From positions 1-64,000 of the IMG/VR virus record IMGVR_UViG_3300046171_000068: DNA of 64,000 nucleotides, one strand, 5' to 3'. Below the pieces are notes generated by a model that saw only the letters and a list, made by a program, of their open reading frames with translations, was not told where the DNA came from and ran no database searches. The stretch is from a virus. Below, one piece after another: positions 17,781-24,977 of the stretch; positions within the stretch are counted from its first letter, which is position 1; each line of letters begins with the position of its first letter. A program made the position numbers and the translations under genes.

Positions 17781-18252
17781 AGAAGACGAACAAAAATTTA
17801 TAGATTATTACCTAGAGGGAGAGACAGCAGGTAATGCAACACAATCAGCTAAAGCTGGATGGAAAGATGATTCTAGACAAATGGGTTACTATCTTAAAAA
17901 CAAATACGTTGCCGAAATCAAACAAAAGAATGAAGAGCGTATAGCATCTACATCAGGACTCGCAATATCTGTATTACAAAACCTATTACATTCCGAGCAA
18001 GACAATGTCAGACTCAACACAGCAAAATTAGTTTTAGAAATGGGTGGTTTTAGTTCTCAGAATATAAATTTAAATGTAGAGAAAGGACAAAATAAAACTG
18101 ACGAGGAGCTAATAGAAGAGTTACAAGGCCTAGTTAGCAAGATTCCTGCTCTAAAACCTAAGTTAGCAGCAATTAAGGACCACACAGAAGAGGAAAAGGT
18201 TGAACAGCCTTCAGAAGCTTCTGAGGTAGACGAGAAGAGACTTACGCATTAG
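17761..18252 (+). CDS. terS: Terminase small subunit, 163 aa (unit A)
   Basis: The N-terminus (KFIDYYLEGETAGNATQSAKAGW) matches the helix-turn-helix of phage small terminases that recognise the packaging site. It is followed by a helical middle and an acidic, low-complexity tail. It is separated from the large subunit (28067) by the whole leftward and early region, about 10 kb away, which is unusual. The first ~45 residues differ from unit B while the remainder is nearly identical, so the DNA-recognition part varies. It is the last rightward gene before a convergent terminator. Confidence 0.75.
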   Translation: MPRKISKEDEQKFIDYYLEGETAGNATQSAKAGWKDDSRQMGYYLKNKYVAEIKQKNEERIASTSGLAISVLQNLLHSEQDNVRLNTAKLVLEMGGFSSQNINLNVEKGQNKTDEELIEELQGLVSKIPALKPKLAAIKDHTEEEKVEQPSEASEVDEKRLTH

Positions 18253-18293
18253 TGGGTTATAATCGTACCAGACACCTTAATTAAATTGGATTA

Positions 18294-18319
18294 CGGGCAT
18301 TCTAGAGCCTGTTTTTTTT
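18294..18319 (+). terminator. Terminator between convergent operons (unit A)
   Basis: A five-pair stem CGGGC/GCCTG (one G-T pair) with an eight-base loop is followed directly by eight T. It lies in the 73-base gap between the stop of small terminase and the stop of the leftward HNH gene. The same structure is at 56218-56243 in unit B. Confidence 0.55.
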
Positions 18320-18325
18320 CATTAA

Positions 18326-19198
18326 TTATTTTTTATTATAATTTTTACAGGCTTCGCTAAAGGTTTCTATAAATTCGTAAAATTTTACAGCTAACGACCC
18401 ATAAGAACATCCTTTTGGATGTTTTTTAGCTAACTTTATCAAATATTCTATTGCTTCCATCTTATCTTTTTTATTATCGAACTGTCTCATAAAGCAACCA
18501 AGGTCTGAAGATAAAGTATAAAGCTCAGAATCCCCAAAATATGAAACTCTATTCCTTACAACACCTCTTAAGTACCCTTTCCTTTTTTCATAATCTGTTG
18601 TTTCTGTGTGATAAATAACAGTATTTATAAACCTTTCTATAACTTCTTTTTTTTCTTCAAAAGTTTCTTTTTCAACAATTTGTTCTAAGATATTTTCTGA
18701 TGTATCTATTGATTCATATATTCTTTCTATAGAATGTTTTTCTGTTAATCTTTTTATAGTATTTAACCCGACTTTATTAATCTTTATTGTTAATCCATAT
18801 TCAGAAAATAATTTTTCCATAAATTTTTTTATCTTTGTTGGAATAAAGTTTTTAGATTTTAATTTTTTTTCTTGTTTTTCTAAATCTTTCTGTATCTTTA
18901 TTTTTTCTTCTTGTAATTTTTTTATGGTTTTCTTTTTTGTTTCTAGTATTTTTATTTCACCAGGCATTTTATCTGATTTACCTTGATTACATGTTTCGCA
19001 AGTGGCTCTTAAATTAGAGAACTCTGATTTGCCTCCATGTTTTACAGGAATTATATGGTCGATTACCAGCTTAACATCAGGGGCCTTAGCTCCGCAATCA
19101 CAACAAGTAAAGTTATCTCTTACTAAAACGTCATGCCTTAACCCAGGCCTAATGTATCTTGGATTACTTTTATTCATCTCCAATCTTAGATAAAGCAC
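18326..19198 (-). CDS. HNH endonuclease with long helical tail, 290 aa (unit A)
   Basis: Residues 32-75 form a complete HNH domain: CCDCG, then IDHIIPVKHGG, then NLRATCETCNQGKS, with the histidines and zinc-binding cysteines in place. A lysine-rich coiled coil (85-120) and a conserved C-terminal helical domain follow. It starts at GTG 19198, overlapping the upstream gene by 29 bases; an internal ATG at 19177 is the alternative but has no usable SD spacing. It occurs at the same place in both units, so it is a resident gene rather than a recent homing insertion. It may act in DNA processing during replication or packaging. Confidence 0.8.
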   Translation of the reverse strand: MLYLRLEMNKSNPRYIRPGLRHDVLVRDNFTCCDCGAKAPDVKLVIDHIIPVKHGGKSEFSNLRATCETCNQGKSDKMPGEIKILETKKKTIKKLQEEKIKIQKDLEKQEKKLKSKNFIPTKIKKFMEKLFSEYGLTIKINKVGLNTIKRLTEKHSIERIYESIDTSENILEQIVEKETFEEKKEVIERFINTVIYHTETTDYEKRKGYLRGVVRNRVSYFGDSELYTLSSDLGCFMRQFDNKKDKMEAIEYLIKLAKKHPKGCSYGSLAVKFYEFIETFSEACKNYNKK

Positions 19199-19712
19199 TA
19201 TTCTCTATATCCTTTATCTTTTCTAAAACTTTCATATATTGTTTTTTAAATTCCATATAACCTTTCTTATCATATCCCATAATTTCATATCGATTATTAT
19301 CATCATATATAAATTGTCCAGTACCTTGGCAATGTTCACACTTCACAATCTTATCACCACTAGTAACCGAACCTCTGCCTAAACAAAAAGGACACACATT
19401 ATCCATAACTTCAGAGATGGCAAGATTAACAAATGCACGCACCAATAACTTATCACTAGATACTAGTTTATCTTTTTTATCCTTAATAAATATATCAGCA
19501 CAATCTGTAAATATATCGTCAAAGAACATTGCTCTTGCGTAATTGTTATCTGTGTACTTTGCTATAAGAAAATCATATTCTTCTGTGGTCAATCCCCTAC
19601 TCCCTAAAAACGCAGCTATGTCCTGTGGGGTAATAGCATCGTGGTTCGCAGAAGATGATACCTCATAATTCATTGATTTGGCAGTTAAAAGTGTTAATAA
19701 TTCAACTTTCAT
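19170..19712 (-). CDS. DnaJ-type zinc-ribbon protein, 180 aa (unit A)
   Basis: Cysteine pairs CPFCLGRGSV and CEHCQGTGQF at about residues 107-134 form a DnaJ-like zinc domain. This arrangement also occurs in lambdoid antitermination Q-type proteins. The start at 19712 is chosen because AGGAGAG lies a few bases upstream; longer in-frame starts would overlap the previous gene by up to 100 bases. It lies within the leftward operon. A regulator role is possible but not shown. Confidence 0.65.
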   Translation of the reverse strand: MKVELLTLLTAKSMNYEVSSSANHDAITPQDIAAFLGSRGLTTEEYDFLIAKYTDNNYARAMFFDDIFTDCADIFIKDKKDKLVSSDKLLVRAFVNLAISEVMDNVCPFCLGRGSVTSGDKIVKCEHCQGTGQFIYDDNNRYEIMGYDKKGYMEFKKQYMKVLEKIKDIENSALSKIGDE

Positions 19713-20001
19713 TCTCTCTCTCCTGTAATCTTTTCTTTTCTGCTGCGGCACGAGATTTAAGGTGTTGTAAATATTTTTCTCCATTCTTTCGATATCTCTC
19801 AATCATATACACTTGCATGGCGTAAGAAACGCCCCAAGGAAAACTACTATCACTTTCTTGATGTGGTTTAGGTAAACTGTCTTCTATCTTATATAGTATA
19901 CTTCTTTCTTCGTTAGTAAATCTAGTAGATGATTTAACAAGAGCGTGCCAATAAATTCTTTCATTACTAATTCCATTCTTAGCCCAATACTTTTTACTCA
20001 T
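19702..20001 (-). CDS. Conserved phage protein, 99 aa (unit A)
   Basis: No family is recognised. The sequence is basic, with a C-terminal charged helix (YRKNGEKYLQHLKSRAAAEKK). Start codon ATG with GGA nearby, overlapping the upstream stop by eight bases. The unit B copy differs at only about ten positions. Confidence 0.6.
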   Translation of the reverse strand: MSKKYWAKNGISNERIYWHALVKSSTRFTNEERSILYKIEDSLPKPHQESDSSFPWGVSYAMQVYMIERYRKNGEKYLQHLKSRAAAEKKRLQERENES

Positions 20002-20230
20002 CAGCTTTCCATATTCTATATTTCTCTCTAGCTAATGTTCTAAATCTACATGGTATACTATTCCTCCAGGCATACTTTCTAACAGAATCTACTATATTGT
20101 AATCGTATACAACAAAAGATTCTCCTTCTTTCATTAATATAAAAGCATCAACATATTCTTTGTACTTCCATGGCCTTCCACCCTGTTTCCCAGGCACAGG
20201 AATATTACTATCTATTTTTATTTCTTGCAT
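19994..20230 (-). CDS. Small basic protein, 78 aa (unit A)
   Basis: It contains IPVPGKQGGRPWKYKEY, a glycine/arginine motif seen at the front of small phage proteins that look like nucleic-acid binders, then FVVYDYN and an arginine-rich end. It overlaps genes on both sides by a few bases in the leftward operon. The function is unknown. Confidence 0.6.
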   Translation of the reverse strand: MQEIKIDSNIPVPGKQGGRPWKYKEYVDAFILMKEGESFVVYDYNIVDSVRKYAWRNSIPCRFRTLAREKYRIWKADE

Positions 20231-20613
20231 CTTTTACCCATGTTTAATAAAAATTCTTGAAATAAATCTACTTTAATTTCTTTATGTTTTTTGTTTGGTT
20301 TTTTATTATCAGCAACTCTTTGCTCATCCACTCTTTTTTCTATTGGCATTCCATGTAATATTTTTAGTGCATCTACAGGCCTTTTAACAATGTAATACCA
20401 TTTATAAAACTTTTTTCTAAACTGATACATGCCATCGGTAATTAAATTGTTCTCAACCAAGAACTTAAACATAGCTATTCTGCCATTGTAATTACAAATG
20501 ATATCTATAAGACAGTCATCGCCTTTGGTAAAGTGAACTATAACTCCTTTATCAGTTAAGTTTTTCTTTACAGACTTCTTTAAACTCTCGAAGTAGTTCT
20601 TGTTGTCTTCCAA
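20218..20613 (-). CDS. Conserved phage protein with TTG start, 131 aa (unit A)
   Basis: The likely start is TTG at 20613, because GGGAGG stands six bases upstream and no ATG follows for 50 codons. This gives a 62-base overlap with the end of the Ref-like nuclease gene, and the overlap is kept in unit B. The protein is basic, with a Trp/Tyr core (KKFYKWYYIVKRPVDALKIL). The family is not recognised. Confidence 0.6.
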   Translation of the reverse strand: MEDNKNYFESLKKSVKKNLTDKGVIVHFTKGDDCLIDIICNYNGRIAMFKFLVENNLITDGMYQFRKKFYKWYYIVKRPVDALKILHGMPIEKRVDEQRVADNKKPNKKHKEIKVDLFQEFLLNMGKRCKK

Positions 20614-20842
20614 ATTTATCCTCCCATGTACGGGTTCCTAGAGTGTGTATACCCTCTCCTCCTTGATGATGATGATGACAAAGGGGTATAAAGTCATCAC
20701 TTTTCAACGCCATGCCAGCACCAGTTATGTGATGAATGCATGGTTGAGTATACACACCATATTTATTCTTACATACAATACAGCCATAATCGACAGCTAG
20801 TTCATATAATCGTCTTGTAGCTTTATTAGGTTTCTTCGCCAT
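20552..20842 (-). CDS. Ref-like (RecA-dependent) HNH nuclease, 96 aa (unit A)
   Basis: The pattern CIVCKNKYGVYTQPCIHHI ... FIPLCHHHHQGG ... GTRTWEDKFGRQQELL is that of the small Ref/RecA-dependent nuclease family related to P1 Ref. The cysteines and the histidine cluster that bind metal are present. Such enzymes cut DNA during recombination and may replace NinG/RusA-type functions. It overlaps the genes on both sides. The unit B protein is identical. Confidence 0.75.
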   Translation of the reverse strand: MAKKPNKATRRLYELAVDYGCIVCKNKYGVYTQPCIHHITGAGMALKSDDFIPLCHHHHQGGEGIHTLGTRTWEDKFGRQQELLREFKEVCKEKLN

Positions 20843-21212
20843 TTATAAAGAAGTCCATAACATCTTTTACTTTTACAAGCATACCTTTAGATGTATTTTC
20901 ATCTCCCCCTTGTATCAACTTACCCTTTCTTGCTATCTTTTTCATGTCTTCAATAGGCACAGTTAGTGTAAAACATAACTTGTTTCCTTTATAAAATGAT
21001 ACTACCCAATGTTCTGCATGTGTTGTAGCAATACCACTTTTCTTACCTCTAGATTCAAACTCAACAAACATGTTGCCAGTCTTGGCCCATTGGTCTCTCT
21101 CAGCTTTACATTCAGTCTTGCCTTCAATTAAGTCATGCATTACTTTCCCATAAAACTTTTCAGATATTACTCCAAAATCTAAATCATATTTAAAGTCGTT
21201 GTTATGTTTCAC
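20826..21212 (-). CDS. PD-(D/E)XK-like nuclease-fold protein, 128 aa (unit A)
   Basis: The segment ECKAERDQWAKTGNMFVEF followed by SRGKKSGIATTHAEHWV resembles a compact restriction-endonuclease-like core with E-x-K and E-x-E elements. Related short phage proteins appear in replication modules. The unit A start is GTG at 21212 with GGAG upstream; unit B uses ATG at the same codon. It is probably a nuclease or a DNA-binding relative; the catalytic set cannot be confirmed by eye. Confidence 0.5.
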   Translation of the reverse strand: MKHNNDFKYDLDFGVISEKFYGKVMHDLIEGKTECKAERDQWAKTGNMFVEFESRGKKSGIATTHAEHWVVSFYKGNKLCFTLTVPIEDMKKIARKGKLIQGGDENTSKGMLVKVKDVMDFFINGEET

Positions 21213-21565
21213 GATAGGTCTCCATATAGTTTTTTCTCTCCCCTGATATTGGCAGAGTTAGTTCTAAATAAATTACAAGCGGTTTCGATACTGCTGATAT
21301 GGTGGCGCAAAGACAAATACTTTTTCTTTTGCTCTTTAATCAAAGGTATATATTTAACTACATCCTTATGTGATTCAGCCATTGATTCTCTATCTCTTAC
21401 AGTTAAACCTTGGCCTTTAGTCTCCAAAAATACTGTAGCTTTAGTTATCTTATGCATAGATTCTAGATATTGATATTGAGCTTCAGCTTCAGCAAGTTCA
21501 GCACCTTTTTCTCTAATCTCTATCACAGCTTTCTCTAATTCTTCTTCACCTAGTCTTATCATTCT
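21209..21565 (-). CDS. Helical replication-module protein, 118 aa (unit A)
   Basis: A mostly coiled-coil protein (GEEELEKAVIEIREKGAELAE). The ATG at 21565 is chosen because AAGGA lies upstream at suitable spacing. The longer in-frame version would start inside the 40-residue gene and add a lysine-rich stretch that is really that gene in another frame. The function is not recognised. Confidence 0.55.
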   Translation of the reverse strand, partial: RMIRLGEEELEKAVIEIREKGAELAEAEAQYQYLESMHKITKATVFLETKGQGLTVRDRESMAESHKDVVKYIPLIKEQKKKYLSLRHHISSIETACNLFRTNSANIRGEKKLYGDLS

Positions 21566-21668
21566 TTTTTTCCTTTTTTTCTTTTTTTCTAAATATATTG
21601 TCGTAGTTATCCCCATATTTCTTTGGGTCAACAGGCCTATATCTATCGCCTTTACCAGCTTGCAACAT
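21546..21668 (-). CDS. Micro-protein of the KGDRYRPVDPKKY type, 40 aa (unit A)
   Basis: The 40-codon frame reads MLQAGKGDRYRPVDPKKYG, then NYDNIF and a lysine-rich end. Very short phage proteins with the same G-K-G-D-x-x-R-P-V ... NYD-x-I-F pattern are common next to replication genes. Its ATG overlaps the stop of the upstream gene. Unit B has the identical peptide with silent changes (codons for Gly and Arg differ), which supports coding. The role is unknown. Confidence 0.65.
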   Translation of the reverse strand: MLQAGKGDRYRPVDPKKYGDNYDNIFRKKEKKEKKNDKTR

Positions 21669-22117
21669 TATTTATTACCTATTAGTTTTGTTTTTAATTT
21701 ATCGGGAAGAGCGGCAAAAGTCTCCTTACTACCTTCTTCTAAATATAGCTGTACAAACTTATCTTCCAGCTTTTTAGTTTGATATTCAGATAACTTATGC
21801 ATCTCTAACCCGCCTAATCTATTGTATATAGCCTTAGCTTTCTCATCTTTAACATCTTTACGTTTGAAGAAATCATTAAACATAACTCTTATGGTATCTT
21901 CTGATGTTTTCAGAAACTTAGATAGATGACATATTTGTGGTTTCCACTCGCCATCATCAGTTTCACAATGCAAAAGAAGGGCAGACATACAATCATCTAA
22001 ATCATACTTTTGTAAACTTAGCCAAAACATACCACGCTGCACGTTATTTATCTTAGCTTGTTTAGGATATGTATTCTCAATCACATCCATGAAAGAATTA
22101 AACTCCCTCTGATTCAT
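21668..22117 (-). CDS. Helicase-loader/replisome-organiser-like protein, 149 aa (unit A)
   Basis: The N-terminal helical domain MNQREFNSFMDVIENTYPKQ ... RGMFWLSLQKYDLDDCMSALLLH resembles the G40P-loader type domain of phage replication proteins, which brings the host replicative helicase to the phage origin. This fits a phage without its own helicase or polymerase. It lies near the start of the leftward operon. Assigned by pattern, with medium certainty. Confidence 0.55.
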   Translation of the reverse strand: MNQREFNSFMDVIENTYPKQAKINNVQRGMFWLSLQKYDLDDCMSALLLHCETDDGEWKPQICHLSKFLKTSEDTIRVMFNDFFKRKDVKDEKAKAIYNRLGGLEMHKLSEYQTKKLEDKFVQLYLEEGSKETFAALPDKLKTKLIGNK

Positions 22118-22337
22118 CTTTCTTTCGCTCCATCATTTCATGCATTCTCTCTATTTCACCATCTATAGATTGTTCAACAATTTGTTCGAATTTATCACAA
22201 AAATAAATAACGAGACTTACTGTACTATTTATAGATTTATCAACAATATCTGTTTCTTTTTTTTGTTTTATTGATTCACAATACTCCTTTACTTCTTTGT
22301 ATGCTTTTATCATTCCATTCATTTCATCTATACTCAT
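22098..22337 (-). CDS. First leftward early gene, 79 aa, unit A-specific
   Basis: A helical acidic protein (MSIDEMNGMIKAYKEVKEYCESIKQ). The ATG at 22337 follows GAGGTACAAA, a leader shared exactly with unit B. There, however, an unrelated 45-residue protein follows (60022-60159). Replacement of the gene directly behind the leftward promoter, with leader and downstream genes kept, marks a small exchange slot. The function is unknown. Confidence 0.6.
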   Translation of the reverse strand: MSIDEMNGMIKAYKEVKEYCESIKQKKETDIVDKSINSTVSLVIYFCDKFEQIVEQSIDGEIERMHEMMERKKDESEGV

Positions 22338-22364
22338 TTTGTACCTCACTTGTTATTTAATGTG

Positions 22365-22393
22365 ATTATATATGTGGTTATTTCAATAATCAA
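22365..22393 (-). promoter_or_regulatory. Leftward early promoter (unit A)
   Basis: Read on the minus strand: TTGATT, a 17-base spacer, then TATAAT, ending about 27 bases before the ATG at 22337. The same sequence and spacing occur in unit B at 60187-60215. It drives the leftward replication block and lies back to back with the rightward promoter. Confidence 0.7.
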
Positions 22394-22394
22394 C

Positions 22395-22423
22395 TTGTTT
22401 TTGAAATAATTTATGATTATAAT
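22395..22423 (+). promoter_or_regulatory. Rightward early promoter (unit A)
   Basis: TTGTTT, a 17-base spacer and a perfect TATAAT (22418-22423). The -10 box touches an in-frame ATG at 22424. This means translation must begin further down, at 22454, where GGAGG lies five bases upstream. The divergent promoters are only two bases apart, so they may compete. Confidence 0.7.
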
Positions 22424-22453
22424 ATGGACATGAAAACAATATTGGAGGTCAAT

Positions 22454-23005
22454 ATGACAAAAAACACATACAAAGAGGTAGCTGACACCTTATCTAAGGT
22501 AGATATAACAGGTATGGTTGAGACTAAAGGTAGATATTCTTATTTACCATGGGCTTACGCAGACCAAATCATGTTACATTTCTATCCTGAATATCAGGTT
22601 AAATGGTTTGCCCCTGAAAAATACGAAGATGGCACAATGCTACTCAAATGCATAGTACATATAGGTAACTTACATAAAGAAGCATTCTTGCCTGTTTATG
22701 ACAATAGTTACAATGCTATATCTAATCCAAATGCAAGTGACATACAAGATAACATGCAACGATGCATGGTAAAAGCATTCGCTAAGTTTGGACTAGGTCT
22801 ATCTTTATATCAGAATGGCTCAACAACACCTAACAAGTTACCATTCTTACCTAAAGAAGAGACTAAAGTAACTGATGACAACCTTGTAGCAATACAAAAT
22901 GCTAAAGATGTTGAGAAAGAAATAGAAAATCAATTAAAAACAGGAGGTATTGCAGATGGTAGAACCGATGAAAAACAGTTCGGCAAAGTCTTACAATCTT
23001 CGTAG
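22454..23005 (+). CDS. Single-strand annealing protein, DUF1071/Sak3-like, 183 aa (unit A)
   Basis: The sequence KGRYSYLPWAYADQIML ... FLPVYDNSYNAISNPNASDIQDNMQRCMVKAFAKFGLGLSLY is the signature of the DUF1071 (Sak3) annealing proteins that pair complementary single strands in phage recombination. The start at 22454 is fixed by GGAGG and by the upstream promoter. It heads the rightward operon, with an exonuclease and SSB behind it: a Red-like recombination set. The unit B protein is nearly identical (one early Asn to Tyr change). Confidence 0.8.
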   Translation: MTKNTYKEVADTLSKVDITGMVETKGRYSYLPWAYADQIMLHFYPEYQVKWFAPEKYEDGTMLLKCIVHIGNLHKEAFLPVYDNSYNAISNPNASDIQDNMQRCMVKAFAKFGLGLSLYQNGSTTPNKLPFLPKEETKVTDDNLVAIQNAKDVEKEIENQLKTGGIADGRTDEKQFGKVLQSS

Positions 23006-23612
23006 CTCAATGTTTAAGGCCTATGCATTTGGCATGGACACTAAACGTGAAGAGCAATTGAAGTTAGACTTGGCTGGCGAGGTCAAAGAAATACCGCAAG
23101 AAATGATGTGCTATGTAAACTACGGCACCGAGCATGAAACATGTGGTATTGGTAAATGGATATTAGTTAACAAGATGGCTGCTAGAGATTATGGCGACAA
23201 TCAACAAAACTATGTTATCCAGGACTGGCTAAACCTAAAAGAAGATACTGTAGTAGATATCAGTACAACGCCCGATGGCATCAGCAAGGACCAATCTACA
23301 TTAATTGAAGTGAAGTGCAGCAACATGGGAAAAACTAATTATAAAGAGTTCCCAAAGCGCTATTTACCACAGATTGCAGGCCAAATGATGATATTGAACA
23401 TGCTAGGCATACCTGTTGAGCAAGTAGATTTAGTCAATTGGACACCAATTAAGACTAAGATATGGAGATTCGAGAAAGATAAAGATTATGAGAGATATCT
23501 TATCGACCACCTAGAAGAGTATAGTCTTGCACTCTTGAGCAAAAAGGATTTGCCTGAGAAGAAAAGAAGGTACACAAAAAAACTAAAATTTGACCTTATC
23601 TACGGAGGATAA
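22956..23612 (+). CDS. YqaJ/lambda-exo type exonuclease, 218 aa (unit A)
   Basis: The PD-(D/E)XK motifs are visible: STTPDGIS (about residue 105), LIEVKC (about 117) and QIAGQMMIL (about 140). The start ATG at 22956 follows AGGAGG by eight bases and overlaps the annealing gene by 50 bases. The enzyme should resect double-stranded ends to supply single strands to the annealing protein, for recombination and concatemer formation. Unit B is nearly identical until its last third, which has scattered changes. Confidence 0.85.
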   Translation: MVEPMKNSSAKSYNLRSSMFKAYAFGMDTKREEQLKLDLAGEVKEIPQEMMCYVNYGTEHETCGIGKWILVNKMAARDYGDNQQNYVIQDWLNLKEDTVVDISTTPDGISKDQSTLIEVKCSNMGKTNYKEFPKRYLPQIAGQMMILNMLGIPVEQVDLVNWTPIKTKIWRFEKDKDYERYLIDHLEEYSLALLSKKDLPEKKRRYTKKLKFDLIYGG

Positions 23613-23613
23613 T

Positions 23614-23955
23614 ATGGCAAAACAATACATAAATATATTTATAAATGACAGGACATATGGAGATGAAACCGATGCTTTTTATAAGAAAATAGAAGGTATA
23701 CAGGCGGTAAAAACATATGCGCCACCTTTTCTAAGCAACCCTAAGTTCGTTGCTAAAGAAGACATAATCATACCTAAAGGTGAGACTATGGATGTTACCC
23801 TATGGTTTAATGAGCGTGATGGCAGAAGAAATGCAAGTATCTGTATTAAACCTGCAGAAGATACAGGCAAATACAATAAGGCCAAGGAAGATATTAAAAC
23901 AATAGAAAGCGTTTTTAATGATGACATCATAAAAGACGAAGACATACCATTCTAA
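23614..23955 (+). CDS. ssb: Single-stranded DNA-binding protein, 113 aa (unit A)
   Basis: A small beta-rich protein ending in an acidic tip, KDEDIPF, the classic C-terminal hook by which SSBs bind partner enzymes. ATG 23614 follows GGAGG. It is third in the annealing-exonuclease-SSB operon, which supports the call. The OB fold itself is inferred. The unit B copy (61436-61777) shows changes concentrated in residues 30-55. Confidence 0.75.
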   Translation: MAKQYINIFINDRTYGDETDAFYKKIEGIQAVKTYAPPFLSNPKFVAKEDIIIPKGETMDVTLWFNERDGRRNASICIKPAEDTGKYNKAKEDIKTIESVFNDDIIKDEDIPF

Positions 23956-23964
23956 GGAGGACAT

Positions 23965-24261
23965 ATGAGTAAATACGACCCTGATTATTATGATAAAAAC
24001 AAAGACAAAATGAAATCTAGTAACAAAATGTGGTACGAGAAAAACAAAGCAGCTATTCTTACCAAAATGCGGGAGAAAAGACTCAACAGAACTGATGAGG
24101 AAATCCAGCAAACAAAAGAAAAGCGCAAAGAGTACTACGAAAAGAATAAGGAATCATTCTTAAATTACAGTAGAAATAAATACCAAGAGCAGAAAGCTAA
24201 GATGGCCGAGCTTGAGGAAAAAGTTAAACAAATGGAGGCAAACAATGCTAGAGAAGATTAG
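23965..24261 (+). CDS. Highly charged helical protein, 98 aa (unit A)
   Basis: Almost entirely Lys/Glu/Tyr/Asn, with repeated YYxKNK segments (DYYDKNKDKMK, YEKNKAAI, YYEKNKESFL) and a coiled-coil C-terminus. YxKN repeats of this type occur in small DNA-associated phage proteins. AAGGAGG lies just upstream. It is conserved in unit B with few changes. The function is unknown. Confidence 0.6.
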   Translation: MSKYDPDYYDKNKDKMKSSNKMWYEKNKAAILTKMREKRLNRTDEEIQQTKEKRKEYYEKNKESFLNYSRNKYQEQKAKMAELEEKVKQMEANNARED

Positions 24262-24346
24262 AGAAATTTGCTACAATGCACCTGACTGGGTACAAGGGAT
24301 ACTAATCATAAGCGTGATAGCTATCTTTTGGGACTTAGTCTTGTAA
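24245..24346 (+). CDS. Tiny membrane peptide, 33 aa (unit A)
   Basis: ATG 24245 follows GGAGG by seven bases. The peptide has an acidic/basic head (LEKIREICYNAPDW) and a single hydrophobic helix (VQGILIISVIAIFWDLVL). The unit B copy is identical at the peptide level and over the whole coding DNA. It is the last gene of the recombination operon, directly before a hairpin. It may act on the host membrane. Confidence 0.65.
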   Translation: MLEKIREICYNAPDWVQGILIISVIAIFWDLVL

Positions 24347-24363
24347 ATCATTTTGTTTATCTC

Positions 24364-24386
24364 GGGGAGGGTGAAATTCCCTTCCC
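24364..24386 (+). terminator. GC-rich hairpin ending the recombination operon (unit A)
   Basis: GGGGAGGG and CCCTTCCC pair over eight positions (one G-T) around the loop TGAAATT. A CCCTTCC-rich pyrimidine tract follows instead of a T run. It lies 18 bases after the stop of the 33-residue peptide and is identical in unit B (62186-62208). Confidence 0.55.
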
Positions 24387-24587
24387 TTCCTTCCCTTCCT
24401 TCCATACAAACACAAATATTAATGCATTAGTATATTAGCAAATACTAATATAGACCTATATTATGCATTAGAATATTCTAATATTCTTATTTAGAATCAT
24501 TCTAGAAATCTATATAAAAATAATTGTTTTTTTTTTATAAAAGTATGCTAAAGTTTCTATATGAAACTTAATAAAGAGGCATACAAA
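24387..24587 (+). other. Gene-free leader with pyrimidine tract, palindromes and promoter-like element (unit A)
   Basis: This holds a CCTTCCCTTCC tract, an inverted repeat ATTAGTAT/ATACTAAT (24426-24449) and the perfect 16-base palindrome ATTAGAATATTCTAAT (about 24468-24483). A TATATAAAAATAA stretch follows, then TTGTTT-N14-TATGCTA (24524-24550) and a leader ATGAAACTTAATAAAGAGG shared with unit B. No gene fits upstream of 24588. Confidence 0.6.
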
Positions 24588-24977
24588 ATGAAAAACAAAT
24601 ATTATATTTTAGATTCACATTATAAAAACGATAACACACCCGAATTTGGGTTCGGTGATTTCCCACAGAAAACAAGATATGTTAAATGTATTGTTTTTGC
24701 GGAAACTAAAAGAAAAGCACAAAACATTTTCAAAAAACATTACGGAAAAGATAAAACTTTTGGCGGCTATTTCGGATATCAAATTGAAGATGAAAGCGAA
24801 AATTTTACCAATATAACATTGAACCGCACGGGCAACGCCTTAACAGATACATTTCCTACATTAAAGGAAGTTTTTACATCTGAGTTTAAGACATTGCCAC
24901 ATACAATAGATTTATCTGTATTGCCTTATGAAATGTCAAAAGAAGTAGAAAAACAATATGAAGGGGGCGAAAAATGA
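24588..24977 (+). CDS. Early accessory protein, 129 aa, unit A-specific
   Basis: An alpha/beta protein (MKNKYYILDSHYKND ... KTRYVKCIVFAETKRKAQNIFKKHYG). The ATG at 24588 is preferred over the in-frame ATG at 24561 because GAGG lies upstream of it. In unit B the same leader precedes an unrelated gene beginning at the matching place. The residue pattern KCIVFAETKRKAQN resembles small phage proteins of unknown function. Its stop overlaps the next ATG. It occupies an exchange slot behind an early promoter, so a host-takeover or anti-defence role is possible but unproven. Confidence 0.6.
   Translation: MKNKYYILDSHYKNDNTPEFGFGDFPQKTRYVKCIVFAETKRKAQNIFKKHYGKDKTFGGYFGYQIEDESENFTNITLNRTGNALTDTFPTLKEVFTSEFKTLPHTIDLSVLPYEMSKEVEKQYEGGEK

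Noticed and set aside
18326-19198. Mobile homing endonuclease or insertion element
   Set aside because: Same position in both units, overlapping its operon neighbour, with ordinary divergence and no interrupted gene or terminal repeats.
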